A stretch of DNA of 64,000 nt from Gambelia wislizenii (lineage: Eukaryota; Chordata; Lepidosauria; Squamata; Crotaphytidae): NCBI GenBank assembly GCA_030847615.1, contig JAUMIR010000001.1, positions 253,769,187 to 253,833,186 on the forward strand, given 5' to 3'. The notes under the pieces were generated by a model. That model was not told the origin of the DNA and did no database searches. It worked only from the letters and a program-made list of their open reading frames with translations. Shown piece by piece: positions 54,112 to 64,000 of the stretch (position 1 is the first letter of the stretch; each line of letters starts with the position of its first letter). The position numbers were made by a program, and so were the translations under genes.

Positions 54112-54560
54112 GACTGCTTTCCCACTATATATTTATAGTGCTGTGATTCCTTTTAATTTCACATGGCTACATTCTGTGGAACGCTGGGGATTATAGTTTG
54201 CTGAGTGCTTGAGCATTCTGGGTCAGAACTCTAAATTGTTGTGTACTTTCAAGTTGTTTCCAATTTATGGTGACCCTAAGGCGAACCTATCACAGAGTTT
54301 TCTTGCAAGGTTTGTTCAGAAGAGTTTTTCTTTGCCTTCTTCTGAGAGTGAGAGAGTGTGACTTGCCCAAAGTTCACCCAGTGGGGTTCAATGGCTGAGT
54401 GGGGAGACAAATCCTGGGTCTCCAGAGTTCCAGTCCAATGCAAAAGCCACTACACCACATTGGCTTGGGAGATCCCTTCCTAAATTGCAAATGCCAGGAT
54501 TCCACGGGATGGAGACAAGGCAGTTAAAGTCATGGCACCACAAATTTGTAATGCGATAAG
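54112..54560 (+). mobile_element. Palindromic MITE family E split by a SINE
   Basis: Left part to 'aactctaaat' (54236) and right part from 'cccttcctaaattgc' (54475) join to give the family E order. The mirror pair is 'gtgctgtgattccttttaat' and 'agttaaagtcatggcacc'. Confidence 0.75.
54237..54472 (-). repeat. tRNA-derived SINE, minus strand, inside MITE E
   Basis: 'caagttgtttccaatttatg', 'cttgcaaggtttgttcagaa', 'agagtgtgacttgccc' and 'cactacaccacattggctt' make a near full-length reverse copy of 60623-60858. Confidence 0.85.
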
Positions 54561-54574
54561 GTCTCACTGCCATC

Positions 54575-54705
54575 ACAAGCACATTTTCTGTGGGAGAGGT
54601 CTTCTTGGTGGCTTCTTCCAGATGTGGAACTTCCTCCCACAGAATGCAAGTTTAAGCTCCTTTTTGCTATCCTTTTCCTAGCAGTGAAAGGCCTTTTTAT
54701 TTGGA
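54575..54705 (+). repeat. L2-clade C-terminal remnant
   Basis: 'ttcctcccacagaatgcaag' and 'agtgaaaggcctttttattt' resemble the L2-type C terminus and 3' region on the plus strand, opposite to the L2 that follows. Confidence 0.45.
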
Positions 54706-54944
54706 CTAATAATAATAATAATAATAATAATTTATTTCTATCCCACCCCTCTGCAACACAATTGGGGTGCCTTACAATATAGAAACTCCATAATCACAAT
54801 ACCCTAGCCCACCCACCCCTTAAAATAATATTAAATTATGAAGGATTAAAAACATACAATAATTAAAAATATATAATTTAGAAGAAAAAATTAAAACATA
54901 CAATCACAGCCCAGAAAGGACAGCCGAGTCTTGGGCCGGGATAA

Positions 54945-55548
54945 TTATTCAGGAAAGGCCTGCCGGAAAAGATCCGTCTTGACAGCTTTTTTAAAGCTGT
55001 CTAAGGTGGTAATAAGACGGATCTCGTCCGTCAGGCCATTCCATAATCTGGGAGCAGCAGCAGAGAAGGCCCTCTGGGAGGTCACCGACAGCCTTGTTTT
55101 CATAGGCTGTAACAGATTCCTCCCAGAGGACCGAAGTGCGCGGGGAGGGTCGTACGGAAGGAGGCAGTCCCGGAGATAAGTTGGACCCAAGTCATGTAGG
55201 GCTTTAAAGGTCATAACCAACACTTTTGTACTGTGCCCGGAAACTAATAGGCAGCCAGTGGAGAGCTTTTAGCACAGGTGTTATATGCTCTCTTCTGGAA
55301 ACACCAGAAATCAACCTGGCTACCATGTTCTGGACTAGTTGAAGTTTCCAAGTCAAGCACAAAGGTAGCCCCATGTAGAGCGCATTAAAGAAATCCAGAC
55401 AGGAGGTTACCAGTGCATGTACCACAGTTTCGAGGTCCCTAGTTTCCAGGAAAGGGCGCAGCTGGCGTATCAGCCAAAGTTGATAACAGGCACTCCTGAC
55501 CGTCGCATTAACCTGATTAGTCATCTGGAGCGACGGGTCCAGGAGCAC
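54945..55548 (-). pseudogene. L2 ORF2 C-terminal segments
   Basis: Two frames (55548-55204 and 55223-54945) carry LRPFLETRDLETVVHALV with LKALHWLPISFRAQ, then FKALHDLGPTYLRD and a SFKKAVKTDLFRQAFPE end. Together with 55606-56787 they complete the L2 polypeptide, with a frame change near 55210-55225 and a break near 55550-55605. Confidence 0.9.
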
Positions 55549-55605
55549 CCCCAGACTGTGAACACAATCCTTGGAGGAGAGTGTAGTTCCATCCAGGATT
55601 GGAAG

Positions 55606-56787
55606 TTATATTCCCAGACCTGGTTTCGGGCCTGTAACTGTTAGTACCTCCATTTTGTCTGGATTCAGTCTCAATTTGTTTTTCCTCATCCAGTCCATTA
55701 CTGCTTTAAGACAATCATTGAGAGGAGAGATGCCATCTGAAGTCGAAGCTGATGACCGAGACATGGAGAAGTATATCTGGGTGTCATCAGCATACTGATG
55801 ACACCGCACTCCATGCCTCCGAATGATCTCTCCCAGAGGCTTCATACAGATGTTAAATAGCATTGGGGACAGAATGGCATCCTGAGGAACACCACAGTTA
55901 AGCTCTATTCTGGTAAAGCAACTGTCCCCGAGCCTCACCCTCTGGGATCTGCCCGAGAGGAAGAAACAGAACCACTGCAAGGCAGTGCCTCCAATTCCTA
56001 ACTCCCTCAGGCAATCCAAGAGGATGGAATGGTCTATTGTATCAAAGGCCGCTGAGAGGTCCAAGAGCACCAACAGGGTCACATTACCCCTGTCAATCCC
56101 CAAGCGAAGGTCATCAGCCAGAGCAACCATGGCAGTCTCCACTCCATATCCTGTCCTAAAGCCAGTTTGAAATGGATCTAGATAATTGGTTTCAACTAAG
56201 ACAGCTTGGAGTTGGGAAGCGACCGCCCTCTCAATCACTTTGCTTAGAAAAGGCAGCAAGGAGACTGGCCTATAGTTGTTCCTGTCCAAGGGGTCCAGGG
56301 AAGGCTTTTTCAGGAGCAGCTTAACCACCGCTTCCTTCAGACAAGGTAGAACGGACCCCTCCCTGAAGGACGCATTGATAATATCCCAAAGGAGTACTCT
56401 TGATGCGTCACCCCCTTGGGTGGCCAGCCAAGATGGACAGGGATCGCGGGGACAGGTCGTTTTCCTCACTCTACCAAGGAGCTTGTCCACATCATTGGTA
56501 CTCACAGACTGAAGCTGATCCAATAAAATTTCATCAACGGAGTTGCTGGACACCTCGTCTATAGATTCAGTCATAACACTGGCATCTAAGTCGGCTCTTA
56601 TCCGAGAGATTTTATCTGCAAAGTGGATGTTAAATGCATCACAGCAGGCCGTTGTCGGGTTGAGTAAGGGGTTCTGCGCAGGTGGAATCTGCGTCAGCTC
56701 CCACACCACCCTAAACAGTTCTGCTGGACGGGACTCTGCAGATGCGATACGTGCAGTGGAGAAAGACTTCTGCGCTGCACGTATCAC
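55606..56787 (-). pseudogene. L2 reverse transcriptase, 393-codon open segment
   Basis: Uninterrupted RT segment with LLKKPSLDPLDRNNYRPVS, KVIERAVASQLQAV, TGFRTGYGVETAMVAL, LLDLSAAFDTIDHSILLD and the catalytic YADDTQIYFS. The GVPQG turn reads GVPQDA. It lacks the N-terminal endonuclease, so the element cannot be autonomous; the frame then breaks before the C-terminal part. In a living L2 the product would prime reverse transcription at genomic nicks. Confidence 0.9.
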
Positions 56788-56808
56788 CTCTCGATAAGAA
56801 TCTATTGG

Positions 56809-57672
56809 CCATTAGCCACTCACTAATGCGGAACGTCTGAAACCTGTTTTCTCCATGGTGGCAATTCATTCTGCCCCTGCACTATGTGCAGGTGACACCA
56901 CTTCAATCACTCTCTCTCAGCCTAACCTACCTTACAGGGCCATGTGAACACATAGTTGAAGGGGTCAAAGAGCCAGGTACTCCACTCATTGGAGGAAAGG
57001 CAGGATACAAATGTAATAAACAGATAAATATGTAAGTATCTCTGCCAATAGATTACTGATTATACAAATATTTTGGATAGTCTTTTGCATTACTTAATCA
57101 TAAGCAGATTTAAATGAAACTTGAGCTGGAGACATTCACTTAAGTTGGACACATAATGTATTCTCTTACTCTGGTTACTTTGCTGGGATCCAGTTGTTTC
57201 AGGATTCGAATGTCCTTGGCTTAAACATTAGAAAACTACAGGAACTTAAACAGAAGGCTCAAGAAAGAATGTGTGGGTTCGGGTGTTGAACTGCAGTCTC
57301 TGGATAGTTCAGATGACCCATTTGCCACGAGCCTCATTCTTCAGGCTGACTGTATCTGGCATAGGAAAATGTGGGGATCAGGAGGGTGTTTGAGGATCAG
57401 TGACATAAATTTGATAACCCACCATAATTTACAAAGAAACAATAGGAATATCTTTATTGGCCATATGGCAAAAATGTTATTCCTTTTCTTTTTCTTTTTC
57501 TTTTCTAAGAATGTAAATAAGACCTACTCTGCAGGCTAAAGCTTCTCTTAACAAAGAGCTCGTGATCAGCATTTCTATGGTGAGAAAATCACATTTTAAT
57601 AGGATTTTGTTATTAGTGGGTTTGCAAGATCCTTGCAGACATTTTAGTTTCTTCAGAACTACAGTCCTAAGA
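56809..57672. other. Unassigned spacer
   Basis: No coding frame or repeat end recognised; a T-rich tract lies at 57480-57505. Confidence 0.35.
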
Positions 57673-58190
57673 TTTCACAGAATCATAGAGTTGGAAGAGA
57701 CCAAAGGGCCATACAGTCCAACCCCCTGCCATGCATGAATACACAATCAAAGCATTCCCGTCAGATGGCCATACAGCCTCTGCTTAAAAACCTTCAAAGA
57801 AGGAGACTCCACCACACTCTGAAGTAAGTGCATTCCACTGTCAAACAGCTCTTACAGTCAGGGAGTTCTTCCTAAAGCTTAGGTGGAATCTCTTTTCCTG
57901 TAATTTGAGTCCATTGCTCTGTGTCCTTGTCTCTGGAGTAACAAAAATCAAGCTTGCTCCATCCTCAATATGACACCCCTTCAAATATTTAAACATGGCT
58001 ATCATGCCCCCTCTTAATCTTCTCTTCCCCAGGATAAACATACCCAGCTCCCTAAGCTGCTCCTTATAAGGCATGGCATCCAGACTGCCCACCATTTTGG
58101 TCATCCTCCTGTGGACACATCCCAGCTTCTCAATATCCTTCTGGAACTGTAGTGCCCGGAACTGGACACAATATTCAATATTGTACAATT
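57673..58190 (-). mobile_element. CR1 LINE 3' part, minus strand
   Basis: Starts (3' end) with 'cacagaatcatagagttgga' and 'agagaccaaagggccatac'. The minus-strand frame 58188-57841 reads NIEYCVQFRALQFQKDIEKL and LGMFILGKRRLRGGMIAMFK, the CR1 C terminus. It is 5'-truncated at about 58190. Confidence 0.9.
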
Positions 58191-58324
58191 AGCATACATA
58201 CTAATTTGTGTTGTATTATTTTTACATCATGGAAGCTAACATCTTTATTAATGATTGCTGCAGATCTCTCTCTCTCTCTCTTAACCACTACAGCAGAAAG
58301 TGAAGGTACTTACTAAAGTACTCT

Positions 58325-58926
58325 GGTGTTATCCAGACAGTGAAAAAAAATCCTCTAGGAATGCAAGGGGAATATTTTTTGTTCAGATGAGCTCCTGCAG
58401 GGATTCACCATATTCGAAAGGAGGGGGGGGGCCAAAAACTCCAAGTACTTCACAGTAACAACCTTCGCTGTTTCTCACAAAGTATTTTTAAATACCTGGA
58501 AATGCACATTCCAGCCCATTTGAACAACCAATTTGAAATGGAGCACATCCCTGAAGTTAAAATGTGATTGGTCAGAGGTGCGCGGGGGCAAGCTTGATGG
58601 TGACAAAGTGTCTGGGGCCACCATTGTTGATTTTCATGGGAAAGATTGTGCAGTATTTTGTAGAGCAAAAAAAAATCATTTTAAAGCAGAAGATCACTCT
58701 TCCATGTCTCTGATTTAAGAGGCGGGGGAGGGAAACGAAGGGAGCTTTTGGGGAATAATAACACACATAATTCAATCACAACCACCATCTTTACTCACAG
58801 GCATGCTCTATGTGAACTTCCAACATGGATGGCTTCCCATGCCAGCGATCTTGCAAATGTATCATGGAAACAAATGAACACTACTGTGATAGTGAGTCGA
58901 TGTGCTATTTTCTGCAATTAATTCTC
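58325..58926 (+). mobile_element. MITE family A copy, diverged
   Basis: 'ggtgttatccagacagtg', 'ggagggggggggccaaaaac', 'gtgattggtcagaggtgcgc' and 'cccatgccagcgatcttgc' follow the order of 44539-45174. The right terminus is diverged and approximate. Confidence 0.75.
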
Positions 58927-59739
58927 CTGTTCTAGCTGAGTCTTCTGTTTAGCTCTGGTCAAGAAGGACACGCAGTCCAATTTTATGCATGCTTCCTTGA
59001 GATTCAGCCCTAGATATATAAGTTTATATAGGATTCTAGCATTATGCTGCATGTCTTATTGCACTGTACTTCTGGCAGTGTGATCTCTGGCACTGATTAG
59101 TCCCAATAATGTAGAGTTCAGAATGTGCAGATATGGAGGGAACTGCATATCTTCCAACCACCCCAGTTGGTCAAGGAGAATCTCCATTAATCCTCTGTTA
59201 TCACATTTTTTCAGCTGCTTTTAAAATATCCAAGTTTTTCTCTTATCCTCCCATTCCCCCTGCTTCATCCTCATTTTACTTCCATTGCTGTAAATTGTGG
59301 TCAAAGTACAAATCAGGTGGAAGAGAAGAGGGTAGAATTTTGCCTTTCCCAGTAGACTCAGGCAAAATCTAATTGTTGCAGCTTCTCTGTTCTTCATTAA
59401 TAACGTTTGCCATCTTCACCCCCCTTTGATGTTTCTTGGCCACATGTCCAGTTTTTGTCTGTTGAATGTTGGAGGAAATTGAAGTGAGACATTTGTAGTC
59501 CAGACTTTGTGAGGGGTAGGGAGAAATTGTCACATGGGCTAAAATTAAACCTCTGCACGGTAATAGGTGAGGACTTAGGAAATGTCCCTGGATTCTAAAG
59601 GACAAATTCGTCAGAGGAAAGGAAACTGAAAGAAGGGCAGAACAGGCTGAGAACAGGAAAAACAATGTGAACCTGAAGGGATCATTGGTTGAGCAAAGGG
59701 GCAGGGAACACAAGGAATTAAGGGAAGAATGGACTAATC
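58927..59739. other. Unassigned spacer
   Basis: The minus-strand frame 59809-59369 (146 codons) overlaps a hAT MITE end and shows no domain. Nothing else recognised. Confidence 0.35.
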
Positions 59740-59868
59740 CAATGGTTCTCAAACTCTGGTTCTTCAAATCTTTGGAACTCAGTTTCCAAACTTCCTGAGC
59801 ATTGGCCATACTGATTAGGACTTCTGGGAGTCCAAACTATCTGTAGGATCAGGGTTTGAGAACCACTG
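59740..59868 (+). mobile_element. Short hAT-type MITE, 8-bp TSD
   Basis: Ends CAATGGTTCTCAAACTCTGG and 'cagggtttgagaaccactg' are inverted. Flanks GACTAATC and AGCTAATC agree at six of eight positions. Length 129 bp. The CAGTGGTTCTCAA type of end is typical of hAT (Charlie-like) elements. Confidence 0.85.
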
Positions 59869-60085
59869 AGCTAATCAAAGAAGGGTCACTTTCAAAAAAG
59901 ACTTCAGCACTTACATTCAAGGGGGCTCTATGTTATGGGGGTGAGAGAGGAGAGTACTAAGAAGAGTGGCCAGATTCACAGGGTAGCTAGAAGCAGAATA
60001 AGATGACTTAATGAGACAAATTAGTGGTGAAGATGCAGAGTTGAAGAAAGGAAACTGTTGAACTGGACAAAACTATGCATTATAC

Positions 60086-60430
60086 CAGTGTTTCTTAACC
60101 TGTGGTCTGCAGACCCCCAGGCGACCATGACATCCTCACAAGGGGTCCGTGAAGGCTTGAAGGCTGTTCAGCCCACATGACAGGAGCCAAAGCAAAAGCA
60201 GGCTGGCTTGACTTACGCATTGCTGTTCAATCCTCTTCAGCCACAAATTTGCAGGAAGAAGAAGGAGAAGTCTTCCCTCTCCTCCAGTGCCTCTGAGGAA
60301 AGGGTTAATGGATGGTGTAATTGTGTTTATTGTTGTTGTTGTTGTTAGGTTTTTAAATCTTCTTGGGGGTCCTCAGCAACTAAACATATATAAAGGGGTC
60401 CCCTGGTAAAGAAAAGGTTAAGAGACACTA
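60086..60430 (+). mobile_element. hAT-type MITE, 345 bp, 8-bp TSD
   Basis: Ends CAGTGTTTCTTAACC and GGTTAAGAGACACTA lie inside CATTATAC/CATTATAG (7 of 8 positions). The interior shares 'ggtccgtgaaggcttgaagg' and 'gcaggaagaagaaggag' with 23195-23572. A (TTG)n run lies at 60328-60346. Confidence 0.9.
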
Positions 60431-60524
60431 CATTATAGTACAATCCTATACAGAAGTGCTTCCTCTGAGTCCAATGGGACTTTCCCCAACTAAGAATGCT
60501 AGGACTGCAGCCATAAATCTTTCA

Positions 60525-60610
60525 AACACAGGTGTGGATAACTTTTGGCCCTCCTGATATTCCTAGCATGCAGATTCCACCATCCATCACCCTTAGCTAT
60601 ATTGGTTAGG
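60525..60610 (+). mobile_element. MITE family D fragment
   Basis: 'ataacttttggccctcctg' and 'attccaccatccatcaccc' fit the left half of family D. Confidence 0.5.
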
Positions 60611-60622
60611 GCAGATCCAAGT

Positions 60623-60858
60623 GAGAGCCAGCATGATGTAGTAGTTTGAGTGTTGGGCTACAGCTCTGGAGACCAGTGTTCAAATCCCTGCTCAACCATG
60701 GAAATCCACTGGGTGACCTTGGGCAAGACACACTTTCTCAGCCTCAGAGGGAGGCAAAGGCAAACCTCCTCTGAAAAATTCTTGCCAAGAAAACCCCATG
60801 AAAGGTTCGCCTTAGGGTTGCCATAACTCAGAAATGACTTGAAAGCACACAACAACAA
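60623..60858 (+). repeat. Complete tRNA-derived SINE with exact 11-bp TSD
   Basis: Reference copy of the main SINE here. Head 'gagagccagcatgatgtag' and 'agtttgagtgttgggct' (A-box region), B box 'tgttcaaatccctgc', body 'gggtgaccttgggcaaga' and 'gaggcaaaggcaaacc', tail 'gacttgaaagcacac' plus (AAC)n. CAGATCCAAGT flanks both ends (60612-60622 and 60859-60869). Transcription would use the internal RNA polymerase III promoter. Confidence 0.95.
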
Positions 60859-60869
60859 CAGATCCAAGT

Positions 60870-61751
60870 TGCAGTCCAACCATTCCTAAGAGGAGCACAA
60901 GCTGCCCACTCTTGGCCAAAAACCTGGAGAGATGGTACATTGTTGGCAAGTAGACAAAGGAGTCTGGAGAAAAACCAGGGAAGCAAGAGTGCATAGAGGT
61001 AGTGGGTTTGGTTTTTGTTGCTGCTAGATTTCTTTTTTCTGGCACAGGACCATTCCATACTGCATATAGAGGCTCAACATCTTAATATCTTGCATTGCAC
61101 ATAGAAAATTAACAAGTGCAGAGATAATTTTGGCTAATGTGCTTGGCTAATGCAGTAAATTTTATTTCCTTTTCTTATTGCAAAATGCAATCTTGCCTCC
61201 TGTACTATGAAGTGATATAGGTCATACTATTTTGCAGTTTGGCTCAGTATGTTGGTTGAATTTGAGCACCAAGTAAAGTTCCAAGGAATTAATGAGAAAT
61301 TTGTTTCCATTCTTTTTTTTTTTAATGAAAATTGACCAACATCCTCAAATTTCTTCATTTCTGGGATGAGTAAGATACAGCTGAAAGTACTGTGAAAACA
61401 TAAAATAAATCGATGTGAGGTAGCTACACAAAGACATTTTCGTGTCCAAATAGCTTTTGCTATCAATGTTGATGTTTTCTTTACACAAAACACTCACTAA
61501 CATAGGATCTTTGTGGCCTGTTTTCTCCATAGTGACAATTCATTTGTTCTCTACTCTCTAAGTGCTGCATTCTCAAATTCTTAGGGCTGCTCTCACTATA
61601 AAAGCTCAAGGCTGGCTATCATAGGTCATACATTTTCCCTCTGCTATTGACAACAACAGAGGCTTTTACATGATGCATTGGAACATGGGGAATGCTCAGG
61701 TTTGAATAGTGAAAAATGCCAAACAAAACAGAATCACTTCCTTGTGACAGT
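60870..61751. other. Unassigned spacer
   Basis: AT-rich; a poly-T tract lies at 61313-61323. No coding domain or transposon ends recognised. Confidence 0.35.
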
Positions 61752-61753
61752 TA

Positions 61754-61987
61754 CAGTCACCCCTTGGTATCCACTGGGATTTGGCTCAAGGAGCTTCCGT
61801 GGATACCAAAATCCATGGATGCTCAAGTCTTGTTATATACAATGGTATGGTAAAATAGTGTCCCTTATACCGTATAAAATAGCAAATAGCAAGGTTTGCT
61901 TTTTGGAATTTTCACCCCCTGAATATTTTTGATCGGTGGTTGGTTGAACCCATGGGTGCGGAATCCATGGGTACAGAAGGCTGACTG
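61754..61987 (+). mobile_element. Tigger-like MITE
   Basis: CAGTCACCCCTTGGTATCC at the left and 'gggtacagaaggctgactg' at the right are inverted. The left flank is TA and the right flank CA (mutated TA). 'gatcggtggttggttgaacc' near the right end is a hallmark of Tigger/MER2-type termini. Confidence 0.9.
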
Positions 61988-62129
61988 CATTCTTGGAGGT
62001 CTGTCTGGACAGTAAAACATTTAGGATTGTGCCCACACAACCACAACATGGAGATTTCTAAGGCTCTTGATAAGGAAGGGAGGTGCTCTGTTTTCTCCTC
62101 TTAAGGTGATGGTGGTGGTGGTGGTGATG

Positions 62130-62515
62130 AGAACTTTAATTGATTAACTGATTAATTAATACCCCACCTTTCTCCTGTGATGAGATACAAGGCAGTTGGC
62201 AGAAGATAAAAACAAGATCAAATTAAAATATTATTTCACAAAAGTTTTAAAAGAATTAGATAAAATTATTATTAAAAATGGTTAAAACAGTTAAAAAACA
62301 CATATAAAATTAAATTGCTAATGACAGATTAAACAAATAAAGCACAGCACACCACTTTACACACACTAGTGCTATATAATTTAAAGGCCTGCCTGAATAA
62401 AAAGGTCTTCCCCTGCCATCAGAAAAAGAGCAGAGAGGGGGACAACTGGATTTCCTGTGGAAGGGTGTTATCTACTATATGTAGATACCAAGAAGACATT
62501 TTAGAAGAGGTTATA
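62130..62515 (-). repeat. L2-clade LINE 3' region, minus strand
   Basis: 'attaataccccacctttctc' starts the tail; AT-rich UTR with 'taaaaac' repeats follows; then 'aaaggcctgcctgaataaaa' and 'ccctgccatcagaaaaagag' and 'ctgtggaagggtgttatc' are the reverse of an L2-type C terminus. No open frame. Confidence 0.6.
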
Positions 62516-62520
62516 GCTGA

Positions 62521-62930
62521 GGGCTTGTCTAGATGGGCAATTTACCCTGGCTTCTCCCTGTGTTGGAACCCTGTAGTCCAAACAACGCAGGGCTCTTGAC
62601 CCAATTCATCTCCAGACAGTCCTGACAATGGTCGAGACAAAGCCAGGGTAAACCCTTTTAAAACTATTCAAAATAATACTGCTGGTGTCACTTTAAAGCC
62701 AGGAAGGAGGCCCCAGCATATGATCAAGGCCCCCTGCATGTGACCAGCCTTGATCACATGCTGAGGGTCTCCTTTCTGGCTTCAGACAGTGTGATGTGTG
62801 ACAGCAGGGGAGGCACCCGCCAATACCGGCTGATGTGCATGCAGACTTCTGGCTGTTTCATTGTGGTAATAGGGGGCAGCAGGGGGGATTGGGCCAGCTC
62901 TGGGGCTATAATACTGTAGCCAGAAATATG
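62521..62930 (+). mobile_element. MITE family B copy, right end lost
   Basis: GGGCTTGTCTAGATGGGC start; 'aatttaccctggcttc', 'aacaacgcagggctcttg', 'ccttgatcacatgctgag' and 'aataccggctgatgtgc' match 3077-3610 closely. The match stops near 62930 before the terminus. Confidence 0.85.
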
Positions 62931-62999
62931 ATAATATGATAATGCTGGTAGAAAGTGGGAGGCAGTTGGGAATGATGATGACCTTATTCCATGTGGATC

Positions 63000-63135
63000 G
63001 ACTCAATCAAAGAAGCCAAGGCTGCCCTGAATTTGCAAGACTTGAGCAAGGCTGCTCATGACTGGGGCTCTTGGAAGCTTTTATTGATAGGGTCACCATA
63101 AGCTGAAGTTGACCTGATGGCAAATTACAAGAAGA
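63000..63135 (+). repeat. SINE 3' region
   Basis: 'gcaagacttgagcaaggctg' and 'atagggtcaccataagctga' followed by 'agttgacctgatggcaaa' resemble a reptile SINE body and tail. The head is absent. Confidence 0.5.
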
Positions 63136-63224
63136 GGCTTCCAAGTGAATTGTAATGTAAATAATTGAGTTTTTGAAAGAAGTCATCTGATACATGTTGC
63201 TATCTTCACATACACAATATCCTT

Positions 63225-64000
63225 ACTAATATTTCTATACCATGCCTTTTGCTGAGAATCCACTAGGGCAAAGCACAATAAAGCTAAAAATAGGACCATC
63301 AAAACCAAATATTATTTATAAAACAATTAGAACAACAACAACAAAAGCAAGATAATCAAATACTAACAGGTTAAAAATCATCTAAAGGCTAAATTAACCC
63401 TAGCTGAAAGCAAAGAGAATAAGGTGGGAACACATTTTAGAATTTGCAAGCAACACAGAAGAAATCCCTCTCCCACAAGCCTGGCACACAAGCCTCTGCC
63501 GACAATGGTCTCCTCAGCATGACCTCCAGCTTGTGGGATGCCCAGAAGCAGTAAGTGAGTGCAAAGACACTCTTCTCTTTCTGTTGCCCAGCAACTGGTG
63601 CTTGAAGCCACACTGCTTGAGGTACTGGAGGGAATATGCAGCCATACGTGACTGGTGTTGCTTGATAGTTTTATCCGCCATCATCCTCTACATCCCTCTG
63701 CCAAGAAAATAGGCCTAGGACATAGTTGGGCTGAGACAGAGGAATTATAAGGGACACAGGCCAGGGTCTCTTTTCTTTTCATAATAACTGCTGTCATAAT
63801 CTGTCCCCTTCCTTACCAGGTCAGCCACTGGTGGAGAATGGTTTTCTGTCAGAAGAGGAAGGGACATAAATTGAGCAGCAACCAGCTGCGTAGCAAAGCG
63901 TACTGCATACTTGTGGCTGATCCTTTCTTCTTCCGCTTCTCTCTTTTTTTATATCAGACGTCTGACAGTATTAATATTTATTTATTTCCTTTTCCAGAAC
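63225..64000 (-). repeat. L2-like 3' remnant, then unassigned end of window
   Basis: 63225-63600 has an 'atactaacaggttaaaaatc' AT-rich UTR, 'ccctctcccacaagcctgg' and 'gcccagaagc' pieces in the order of an L2-clade 3' region on the minus strand, heavily diverged. No feature recognised in 63660-64000. Confidence 0.35.

Larger units (their letters stand above)
54706..56808 (-). mobile_element. L2 LINE, 5'-truncated, best preserved copy
   Basis: The 3' end is marked by an (AAT)n run (54706-54731) and the 5' break lies near 56808, after a segment matching 7110 of the plus-strand L2. It encodes most of the region downstream of the endonuclease. The two L2 copies align through the RT and C terminus. 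Confidence 0.9.

Noticed and set aside
59369..59809. 146-codon minus-strand frame
   Set aside because: Its start lies in a hAT MITE and the translation has no recognised domain; likely chance.
1..64000. CRISPR array, prokaryotic operon or phage island
   Set aside because: All tandem arrays are microsatellites or satellites without spacers. The LINE, SINE and MITE content is vertebrate.

Overview
The window is repeat-rich vertebrate nuclear DNA. It looks like an intergenic or deep intronic stretch, and I found no intact cellular protein-coding gene, rRNA, tRNA or CRISPR array. The repeat spectrum points to a squamate reptile, probably an iguanian lizard, though the species is inferred. CR1, L2 and L1 LINEs sit together with a Penelope-like element, 5S-rRNA-derived and tRNA-derived SINEs of reptile type, hAT and Tigger-like DNA elements, and many short non-autonomous DNA transposons (MITEs). 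Several repeats are relatively young, with clean target-site duplications (TSDs).

Layout. 0-2.1 kb: decayed L1 on the minus strand. 2.3-4.3 kb: SINE piece, two MITEs, a Penelope-like terminus that folds as an inverted repeat and carries a hammerhead-ribozyme-like core, and a Tigger-like MITE. 4.4-9.2 kb: a CR1 3' end, then a CR1 fragment abutting a 5'-truncated L2. 9.36-10.36 kb: a Tigger-type element swollen by a GC-rich minisatellite. 10.6-20 kb: a series of MITEs, one interrupted by a Penelope-like element. 20.2-22.85 kb: a GC-rich satellite of about 98-bp and 87-bp hairpin units, whose period creates very long spurious reading frames on both strands. 22.9-31.3 kb: hAT, SINEs, an inverted MITE pair, a solo LTR inside a SINE, and an L2-like fragment. 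33.0-34.2 kb: a SINE broken by two MITEs. 36-45 kb: fold-back MITEs, a hAT element with an exact 8-bp TSD, a second decayed L1, and a local direct duplication. 47.5-54.5 kb: more MITEs, two strong hairpins and SINEs. 54.7-56.8 kb: the best preserved LINE, an L2 on the minus strand with a 393-codon open reverse-transcriptase segment. 57.7-64 kb: CR1 and L2 tails, two hAT MITEs, a complete SINE with an exact 11-bp TSD, and a Tigger-like MITE.

No genes cooperate here; the biology is that of mobile DNA. The most notable points are the hammerhead-like fold in the Penelope palindrome, a large group of MITEs with 3-bp TSDs that are not restricted to TTA/TAA, the hairpin-unit satellite, and several nested insertions that give relative ages.
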